DNA of 6,152 nt from Methyloceanibacter sp. Its GTDB lineage: Bacteria > Pseudomonadota > Alphaproteobacteria > Rhizobiales > Methyloligellaceae. The notes beneath the pieces are model-generated. The model saw only the letters and a program-made list of their open reading frames with translations, made no database searches and was not told the origin of the DNA. How positions within the stretch are numbered: the first letter of the stretch is position 1; the number at the start of each line of letters is the position of its first letter. The translations under genes and the position numbers were made by a program. This document shows positions 1 to 5,625 of the stretch, piece after piece. The stretch spans positions 1 through 6,152 of the forward strand of contig JANWJA010000125.1 in assembly GCA_025449615.1 (NCBI GenBank). The letters run 5' to 3'.

Positions 1-1
1 C

Positions 2-1738
2 GAGCTCAGCAAGGCCGACCCTAACGATTTCGGCATCGCGATTGCGACCGTGGACGGCGAAGTCTACAGCGTCGGCGACGCCAACAAGACCTTCACCATC
101 CAATCGGTGTCGAAGCCCTTTATGTATGGCTACGCGCTCGAGCATTACGGCCGCGAGACCGTGCTCAAGCATGTCGGCGTGGAGCCAACCGGGGAAGCGT
201 TCAACTCCATCGTGCTCGACGAGGTGGCCAATCGCCCGTTCAATCCGATGGTGAATGCCGGCGCCATCGCCGTCGCCGAATTGATGCGGGGCGAGTCGGA
301 GGCGGAGCGCAACGCCAACATGCTGGCGCTGTTCTCCAGCCTGGCCGGGCGGCCGCTCGATATCGACGAGGGCGTGTTCAGATCGGAGCAAGCCACCGGC
401 CATCGCAACCGCGCCATCGCCTATATGATGCTGAATACCGGCATGCTGACGCGCGATCCGCAGGACGTGCTCGATCTCTATTTCCGGCAATGCTCGGTGA
501 ACGTTACCTGCCGCGATCTTGCGATCATGGCGGCGACGCTGGCCAACGACGGCAAGAATCCCCTGACCGGCGAGCCGGTGCTGTCGACGGATTATGTTCG
601 CGACGTGCTCAGCGTGATGAATTCCTGCGGCATGTACGACTATGCCGGCGAATGGGCCTATGAGGTCGGCATGGCCGCCAAGAGCGGCGTGTCGGGGTCG
701 ATCATCGCGGTAATCCCGGGGCAGATCGGTATCGGGGTTTATTCGCCGCCCATCGACACGCATGGTAACAGCGTGCGCGGCATCGCCGTCTGCCAGGAGC
801 TCTCCGACGAATTCGGGCTGCATGCGTTCAATAACCGCACCAATGTCGGCAGCGTGATCCGCAGGGATTATCGCGGCGATGTCGTGCGGTCCAATCGCTT
901 ACGGACGCCGGAGGAGCGCAAATTACTGGCAACAGAGGGCCACCGCATCGTGGTGATCGAGGCGCAAGGCGGCCTGTTCTTCGGCTCAACCGAGCGGCTG
1001 CTCAGGCGCATGGCCGAGCTTACCGCGGATGCGTCCTACGTCATCGTCGATTTCAAACGCGTGCATCTGGCGGACGCCGCCGCGCTGAAACTGATCACGC
1101 GGGCGGCACAGTCAATGGCTGGCGGCACCGCCGAGCTGATATTCGCCGACGTTGCCGACGATGGCCCCATCGCGCCAGTGGCGCGGAAACTTGGCGAGGA
1201 AGCGCAAAGGGCCCGCATCCGGACATTCCGCGATGCCGATGCCGCGCTCGAATGGTGCGAAGACGAGTTGCTGGCGAGCACGAGTTTTGTCGCTGGGACC
1301 AAATTCGCGCTGACCGCGCTCGATGTGTTCAAAGGTCTGAAGCCGGAGGAGTACCGGCTGATCGAGCAGGTGGTGCGGCCGCTGATCTTCGACAAGGGAG
1401 AGGTCATCATCCGCGAAGGCGACGAGGCCAAATTGTTCTTCGTGCTGGCGCGCGGCTCGGTGAGTGTGAGGATCAAGACCAAGGGCGACCGGAAGAAACG
1501 CGTCGCCTCGATCGGCCCGGGTCTGACGTTCGGGGAAATGGCGCTGCTCGACGGCGGCAAACGCTCGGCGGAAATCGTCGCCGACGAGCGGGTGGTGTGT
1601 TACGGACTTGCGGTCGAAGAGATCCAGCAGCTCGCGGTCGCGAATCCAAACATCATGATCACGATCCTCGGCAATCTGACCCGCGACTTTTCCGAGCGAT
1701 TGCGCCACGTCAACGAGGCAATCCGGACGTTGGAATAA
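2..1738 (+). CDS. glsA: Glutaminase with C-terminal STAS and cyclic-nucleotide-binding domains (5' partial)
   Basis: Hydrolyses L-glutamine to L-glutamate and ammonium, presumably in the cytoplasm. The reading frame is open to the left edge, so the start lies upstream; by comparison with ~310-residue bacterial glutaminases about 30 N-terminal residues are missing, and the in-frame GTG at 50 is not the start. Numbering from that GTG codon, the serine-dependent glutaminase residues are all present: S19-x-x-K22 (QSVSKPF), N69 (NPMVNAGAI), E113, N120, Y144, Y196 (GMYDYAG) and V214 (KSGVSG). Their spacing matches human GLS and E. coli YbaS closely. Residues ~297-405 form a STAS fold (VIVDFKRVHLADAAAL). 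Residues ~417-555 form a cyclic-nucleotide-binding domain with an intact phosphate cassette (FGEMALL, then R505-S506-A507), so cAMP or cGMP binding is plausible. The extra domains make it much longer than simple glutaminases. Stop is TAA at 1736-1738. The function of the glutaminase domain is secure; the role of the tail is inference. Confidence 0.95.
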   Translation, partial: ELSKADPNDFGIAIATVDGEVYSVGDANKTFTIQSVSKPFMYGYALEHYGRETVLKHVGVEPTGEAFNSIVLDEVANRPFNPMVNAGAIAVAELMRGESEAERNANMLALFSSLAGRPLDIDEGVFRSEQATGHRNRAIAYMMLNTGMLTRDPQDVLDLYFRQCSVNVTCRDLAIMAATLANDGKNPLTGEPVLSTDYVRDVLSVMNSCGMYDYAGEWAYEVGMAAKSGVSGSIIAVIPGQIGIGVYSPPIDTHGNSVRGIAVCQELSDEFGLHAFNNRTNVGSVIRRDYRGDVVRSNRLRTPEERKLLATEGHRIVVIEAQGGLFFGSTERLLRRMAELTADASYVIVDFKRVHLADAAALKLITRAAQSMAGGTAELIFADVADDGPIAPVARKLGEEAQRARIRTFRDADAALEWCEDELLASTSFVAGTKFALTALDVFKGLKPEEYRLIEQVVRPLIFDKGEVIIREGDEAKLFFVLARGSVSVRIKTKGDRKKRVASIGPGLTFGEMALLDGGKRSAEIVADERVVCYGLAVEEIQQLAVANPNIMITILGNLTRDFSERLRHVNEAIRTLE

Positions 1739-1741
1739 AGC

Positions 1742-3670
1742 TCAGGCCGGAATGGGCGTTTCCGCAGGCTTGGACTTGATTTGCGGTTCGGTGCCGAGCG
1801 GCAGTTCGATCTCGACATAGAGGCCGGTTTTTCTGAAATCGACTTTGCTCTTGCCGCCAAGGCTATGGCGAATGCCATTGTCGATCAGTTGCATGCCGAA
1901 CCCATTGCCGACCTGTTGGGGCGCATCGACCCCTCGTTCCTCCCAGATGAGTTGGACGCGATTGCCGCGAAGCGCTTTCCAATTCACCGCGAGCACGCCT
2001 GCATTGTGCGACAGCGCGCCATATTTCACCGCATTGGTCGCGAGCTCGTGCAGGGTCATGGCAAGAATCGAGGTGCACTGAGGCGGCAGCAGGACGTCGG
2101 GTCCCTTGATTGCGATCTTTGGGCCCTCCTCACGCCGATAGGGATCCAACTCGCGATTGACCATTTCGCCCAAGCTCGCCCCCGACCATTGCGATTCCAG
2201 GAGCAGGTCGTGAGCGCGCTGCAGAGCTTGCAGCCGCTCGCCAAGCTTCGTAGCCATATCCGTCGCGGTCTGATCAGGCGATTTGCGAACGCTGGCATGG
2301 ACGAGCGAATGCACTATGGTGAGAGTATTCTTCACGCGATGATTGAGCTCGCCGACCAGCATGGCCTGGCGCTCTGCTGCGAGTTTTCGTTCGGTGATGT
2401 CGCGAAAGCTGATGACGAATCCAGCGGTCGAGCCGCCAAAACCGCGGATAGTCGCAACCGTATATTCGATCGGCAATTCATCTCCGTCGCGCCTCAGCAA
2501 CAGCACCCCGGGCCCGCCGCCACCATCACCTTCATCGTCCTCAAGCCAGGCCGCGACGTCGGCGATCTCCACGCGCGTCGCCGGATCGCGCAAGGAAAAG
2601 ACTTCGGATAAAGGACGGTCCTGGGCCTCACCGGCCCGCCATCCGGTAAATTTTTCCGCCGCGCCATTGGTCAGGATGATGCGGCCGTCGCGGTCAGTGG
2701 CGATGACGCCGTCACCGATACTGCGCACCGTGGTCGTCAACCATTCGCGTTGACCGCGAAGCTGATTGAGAGCCTCGTTCCTGTCGCGATCGGCGCGGCG
2801 GATGGCATCGATCGTGGTCCAGGCGAAGGCACCAAGCACGAGAACGCTGGCGACGGCAAAAATCGCAAGCGTCGAGGCCTCGTCGTAGGACGCCGTCAGC
2901 TGGGCCTGGTAGACGAACCAGCCGATCCCGATCGGAATCAGAATGACACCCGGCAAGAGTCGCCGCAGCATTTCCCCAGACGGCGAAGTTTCGAGCAAGA
3001 CCGAGCCAATGCCGTAGTCGGGCATCGCGGCGAGAAGGCCCACGCACAACAAGAATGCGGCTATGGCGCCTTGCAAGGACATGGCCGCGAATGGGAAAGG
3101 ATCGGCGGAATTGCTCAAGCCATAAAGCAGGCCGGTGAAAAAAATCAGGACTTGAGCAAGGGCCGTGATGATCAGCACCTGGCTACTCGCTCGAGCCGGC
3201 TGTTCCGCAGAGGCCAACGCCATCGCCGCGCCAAACAGCAGAAACGTGCCCGCCATGCCCGGCGCCATTTGCAGTGCTTGCTCTGCCGCAGTTTGCGTCG
3301 TTGCTGTGCCCACAAGCATGCCATCGAGGCCAAAATCGACGCCGAACCATCTTTCATAGATCGACAATGCACCAACCAGGGCGACGACGACGCCAAGCAG
3401 GCAACTTAGGGGCCTCAGATTGGGAAACGTGAAACAAAACAAGCCCAAGCCCGCACAAGCGACACCGGCCGCGCTTGCGGGCTTGAAGATTGGGGCATGG
3501 ACCAGAATCGGATTGAGCGAAACGTCCGCCTGCCAAGCCCAAAGCGCCAAGAGACCAACCGCACACACGCCAAGCGCCAGCACCCTTGCGGTGAGTAGGG
3601 AGACGCGAACGCCCAGGGAATTGGGCGGTTTCAGCTGGGGATGGGATAACGCCCGCGTGGCAAAAACCAT
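1742..3670 (-). CDS. Membrane-bound PAS sensor histidine kinase, HWE family
   Basis: A 642-residue sensor kinase. Residues 1-290 contain about eight hydrophobic helices (roughly 27-46, 65-82, 88-106, 138-155, 163-183, 196-215, 238-256, 267-286) with charges consistent with both ends in the cytoplasm. A PAS domain spans ~309-428 (SIGDGVIATDRDG to SFRDITERK); it lacks the LOV cysteine motif, so a flavin-cysteine photosensor is unlikely. The catalytic core follows: phosphoacceptor H444 in ELNHRVKN, N-box H541-E-L-A-T-N546, W576-x-E578, and glycine-rich GFG at 590-592. The N-box histidine plus WxE define the HWE family, which autophosphorylates from ATP and passes phosphate to a receiver partner. 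The ATG at 3668-3670 is the first start after an in-frame TAG six codons upstream; no strong ribosome-binding site is visible. No response regulator lies in the window, so ligand and partner are unknown. It is convergent with the glutaminase gene and divergent from fumC. Confidence 0.93.
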   Translation of the reverse strand: MVFATRALSHPQLKPPNSLGVRVSLLTARVLALGVCAVGLLALWAWQADVSLNPILVHAPIFKPASAAGVACAGLGLFCFTFPNLRPLSCLLGVVVALVGALSIYERWFGVDFGLDGMLVGTATTQTAAEQALQMAPGMAGTFLLFGAAMALASAEQPARASSQVLIITALAQVLIFFTGLLYGLSNSADPFPFAAMSLQGAIAAFLLCVGLLAAMPDYGIGSVLLETSPSGEMLRRLLPGVILIPIGIGWFVYQAQLTASYDEASTLAIFAVASVLVLGAFAWTTIDAIRRADRDRNEALNQLRGQREWLTTTVRSIGDGVIATDRDGRIILTNGAAEKFTGWRAGEAQDRPLSEVFSLRDPATRVEIADVAAWLEDDEGDGGGGPGVLLLRRDGDELPIEYTVATIRGFGGSTAGFVISFRDITERKLAAERQAMLVGELNHRVKNTLTIVHSLVHASVRKSPDQTATDMATKLGERLQALQRAHDLLLESQWSGASLGEMVNRELDPYRREEGPKIAIKGPDVLLPPQCTSILAMTLHELATNAVKYGALSHNAGVLAVNWKALRGNRVQLIWEERGVDAPQQVGNGFGMQLIDNGIRHSLGGKSKVDFRKTGLYVEIELPLGTEPQIKSKPAETPIPA

Positions 3671-3841
3671 GATCAGACTAGTGGCCTAAAGTTTGATGGA
3701 ATTGCGGAGTAACGCCAAAGGCGCGGCGCCATTGGCGCACCTCCCTGGAGCCATGGATTATACCCTAACTCGGAGGATTTCGATAGGGACCCGTGCCGAG
3801 TTGCCGCTTGACCGGATTGGCGCGGCAAGCCAGATGTTGGC
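3671..3841. other. Divergent intergenic region between the kinase and fumC
   Basis: These 171 bases separate the divergent starts of the histidine kinase and fumC and should hold both promoters. I found no convincing -35/-10 pair on either strand. A TATACC hexamer at 3759-3764 resembles a -10 element, but the nearest -35-like sequence (TTGGCG at 3732-3737) is 21 bases away, which is too far. A small inverted repeat (CTCC-CT-GGAG, 3741-3750) and a Shine-Dalgarno-like GGAGG (3772-3776) are present but have no assigned role. No small gene is supported here. Confidence 0.6.
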
Positions 3842-5266
3842 ATGGCTCAAAAGATCAAATCCAAATTGGGGGCGGCTCCAGTTCGCACCGAGACAGACGC
3901 CTTCGGCCCGATTGAGGTGGCCGAAGATCGCTATTGGGGCGCGCAAACGGAACGATCTTTGCGCAATTTCAGAATCGGCGAGGAAACCATGCCGAAGCCC
4001 CTGATCCGGGCGTTCGCCATGGTGAAAAAAGCCGCGGCGCTCGCCAATCTCGAGCTCAAGCTGATCGAGGCGGAACTCGCTCAAGCCATTGTAAGCGCGG
4101 CCGAAGAGGTCATCGAGGGGAAACTCGACGGGCATTTCCCGCTGGTCGTGTGGCAGACCGGCTCCGGCACCCAGACCAACATGAATTTGAACGAGGTGAT
4201 CGCCAATCGCGCGAGCGAGATGCTTGGCGGTACGCGGGGCTCGAAGCGCCCTGTGCATCCGAACGACCACGTCAATCTCGGCCAGTCGTCCAACGACACG
4301 TTCCCGACCGCGATGCACATCGCGGCGGCCGTGGAGATCGCCTATCACTTAAATCCGGCGCTCGCCCATCTCTATCAGGCGCTGAAATCGAAGTCGGAAG
4401 CCTTCCAGGACATCATCAAGATCGGCCGCACCCACATGCAGGATGCGACGCCGCTCACCTTGGGCCAGGAATTCGGCGGCTATGCCGCGCAGATCGATCA
4501 CGGCATCGAGCGCATCAAGCAATCGCTCTATGGACTGTACGAGCTTGCGCAAGGTGGCACCGCGGTCGGTACCGGCTTGAACACCAGCCCCCTCTTCGCC
4601 GAGTTGTTCGCGACCAAGATCGCGGCGATGACCAAGCTTCCTTTCGTGACCGCGCCAAATAAATTCGAGGCGCTGGCGACGCACGACGCTTACGTGTTCG
4701 CCCACGGCGCGCTCGCGACTGTCGCGGTGTCGATGTTCAAGATCGCCAACGACATTCGGCTGCTCGGTTCAGGCCCGCGTTCGGGTTTCGGCGAGTTGAA
4801 CCTGCCGGAGAACGAGCCAGGCTCCTCGATCATGCCGGGCAAGGTCAACCCGACGCAATGCGAGGCGGTGACCATGGTCGCGGCGCAAGTCATGGGCAAC
4901 AACGCATCAATCGTATTCGCCGGCAGCCAGGGCCATCTCGAGCTCAACGTGTTCAAGCCGCTGATGGCCTACGACATGCTGCAATCGATCCGGCTGTTGG
5001 CCGATGTTGCAACGAGCTTCACCGATAATTGCGTGGTCGGTATCGAGGCCAATACGGACCGCATCGAGGAACACATGCAGCGTTCCCTGATGCTGGTCAC
5101 CGCGCTCGCGCCGCATATCGGCTATGACAAAGCTAGCGAGATCGCCAAGACCGCGCATAAGCGGGGCACCACGTTGCGCGAAGAGGCGGTACGGCTCGGC
5201 CATGTCAGCGCGGAAGAGTTCGATCGCCTCGTGCGGCCCGAGGACATGATCGGCCCCAAGGGGTAA
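3842..5266 (+). CDS. fumC: Class II fumarate hydratase (fumarase C)
   Basis: Interconverts fumarate and (S)-malate in the TCA cycle; a cytoplasmic, iron-independent enzyme that is a homotetramer in this family. The 474-residue product is close to the ~465 residues usual for FumC, with about ten extra residues at the N-terminus, so E. coli numbering is offset by 10. Active-site residues are present: S108 and T110 (GSGTQTNMN), N151 (SSND), T197 and H198 ([16 protein letters not shown]), and the superfamily signature [11 protein letters not shown] at 327-337 with S328, K334 and N336. The ATG at 3842 is well supported: an in-frame TGA lies at 3809-3811 and no other start codon falls between. No clear Shine-Dalgarno sequence precedes it at normal distance. 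A ribbon-helix-helix gene follows after 8 bases, probably cotranscribed. Argininosuccinate lyase and aspartase share the fold, but GTQTNMN and the overall match favour fumarase. Confidence 0.97.
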   Translation: MAQKIKSKLGAAPVRTETDAFGPIEVAEDRYWGAQTERSLRNFRIGEETMPKPLIRAFAMVKKAAALANLELKLIEAELAQAIVSAAEEVIEGKLDGHFPLVVWQTGSGTQTNMNLNEVIANRASEMLGGTRGSKRPVHPNDHVNLGQSSNDTFPTAMHIAAAVEIAYHLNPALAHLYQALKSKSEAFQDIIKIGRTHMQDATPLTLGQEFGGYAAQIDHGIERIKQSLYGLYELAQGGTAVGTGLNTSPLFAELFATKIAAMTKLPFVTAPNKFEALATHDAYVFAHGALATVAVSMFKIANDIRLLGSGPRSGFGELNLPENEPGSSIMPGKVNPTQCEAVTMVAAQVMGNNASIVFAGSQGHLELNVFKPLMAYDMLQSIRLLADVATSFTDNCVVGIEANTDRIEEHMQRSLMLVTALAPHIGYDKASEIAKTAHKRGTTLREEAVRLGHVSAEEFDRLVRPEDMIGPKG

Positions 5267-5274
5267 ATTCCCTG

Positions 5275-5487
5275 ATGCCGAAGCTCCGCACCAAGCGCTC
5301 CGTCACCATCGACCGGCACCGCACTTCGATTTCGCTCGAGGAACCGTTTTGGGATGCGTTGAGCGACATCGCGCGAGAAGAGGGCAAGTCGCTCGCTGCG
5401 CTCATCGGCGATATCGATAAGTCGCGCGGCGATGAAAACCTCTCGGCGGCAATTCGGCTTTATGTGCTGGGGCGGTCGAGACGCTAG
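5275..5487 (+). CDS. Small ribbon-helix-helix domain protein (RHH_4-like)
   Basis: A 70-residue protein resembling the small ribbon-helix-helix proteins of the RHH_4 type common in Rhizobiales. Visible parts are a basic N-terminus (KLRTKRS), a beta-strand (~15-21, HRTSISL), a first helix beginning LEEPFWDALSDIARE (~21-35), a second helix (~39-50, SLAALIGDIDKS), then a conserved-looking tail NLSAAIRLYVL (55-65). RHH proteins usually dimerise and pair their strands to contact DNA, so DNA binding is plausible but no target is known. The ATG lies 8 bases after the fumC stop; AAGGGG at 5258-5263, inside the end of fumC, is a somewhat distant ribosome-binding site, which suggests coupling to fumC. 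No toxin gene adjoins it, so an antitoxin role is not favoured. The TAG stop lies within the end of a palindromic repeat element. Confidence 0.85.
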   Translation: MPKLRTKRSVTIDRHRTSISLEEPFWDALSDIAREEGKSLAALIGDIDKSRGDENLSAAIRLYVLGRSRR

Positions 5488-5536
5488 AGCGTGATTCCTT
5501 TCAATCAATTAGCCAGCTCTGCTCAAGCTGCCCTGG

Positions 5537-5559
5537 ATCGCCGGGTCAAGCCCGGCGAT
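5537..5559. repeat. Perfect 9-bp hairpin inside the intergenic repeat
   Basis: ATCGCCGGG (5537-5545) and CCCGGCGAT (5551-5559) are exact reverse complements around a TCAAG loop. The stem is GC-rich and would be stable in RNA. No run of T follows on either strand, so it is not a standard intrinsic terminator, though it could stabilise the 3' end of the fumC transcript. The surrounding GGATCGCCGGGTCAAGCCC pattern looks like a dispersed repeat known from alphaproteobacterial genomes (from memory, not searched). Confidence 0.75.
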
Positions 5560-5581
5560 GACGTGGAGAGAATCATTTGAC

Positions 5582-5624
5582 GCATCATCTTGTCCGAAAA
5601 GTCTGCAACGTTTTGGGATGATGC
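5582..5624. repeat. 43-bp imperfect palindrome, rhizobial intergenic type
   Basis: GCATCATC (5582-5589) pairs exactly with GATGATGC (5617-5624). Towards the centre, CCGAAAAG (5594-5601) pairs with CGTTTTGG (5609-5616) with mismatches, around a short loop. The pattern GCATSATC...CCGAAAA...TTTTSGGATSATGC followed by TCTAG matches a dispersed element I recall from Bradyrhizobium and relatives. It sits just past the stop codon of the minus-strand Pro-rich gene and could form a hairpin in either transcript; no T-tract supports a terminator call. Confidence 0.72.
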
Positions 5625-5625
5625 T

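Noticed and set aside
1112..1708. Minus-strand open frames antisense to the glutaminase tail (also 1036-1560)
   Set aside because: They overlap well-supported STAS and cyclic-nucleotide domains and have no recognisable products.
1781..2611. A 276-codon plus-strand open frame inside the histidine kinase gene
   Set aside because: It lies antisense to a kinase with intact PAS, HWE and ATPase motifs. Long antisense frames are common in GC-rich genes, and its translation shows no recognisable domain.
2750..3409. A 219-codon plus-strand open frame, rich in Arg, His and Gln, antisense to the kinase membrane region
   Set aside because: Its composition is what the complement of codons for hydrophobic residues yields; no domain or ribosome-binding site is seen.
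3808..3836. Promoter with TTGACC as -35 just before fumC
   Set aside because: The position 17 bases downstream gives no credible -10, and transcription would begin at or after the start codon.
3693..4004. A 103-codon plus-strand frame overlapping the fumC start
   Set aside because: It overlaps fumC in another frame, has no domain and no good ribosome-binding site.
3758..4348. A 196-codon minus-strand frame over the start of fumC
   Set aside because: It is antisense to conserved fumarase sequence, and its translation resembles nothing known; it is a shadow frame.
5275..5487. Antitoxin of a toxin-antitoxin pair
   Set aside because: RHH folds occur in antitoxins, but no toxin-like gene adjoins it; the neighbours are fumC and a repeat.
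5537..5559. Intrinsic terminator for the fumC unit
   Set aside because: The stem is strong, but no T-tract follows on either strand; kept as a repeat hairpin only.
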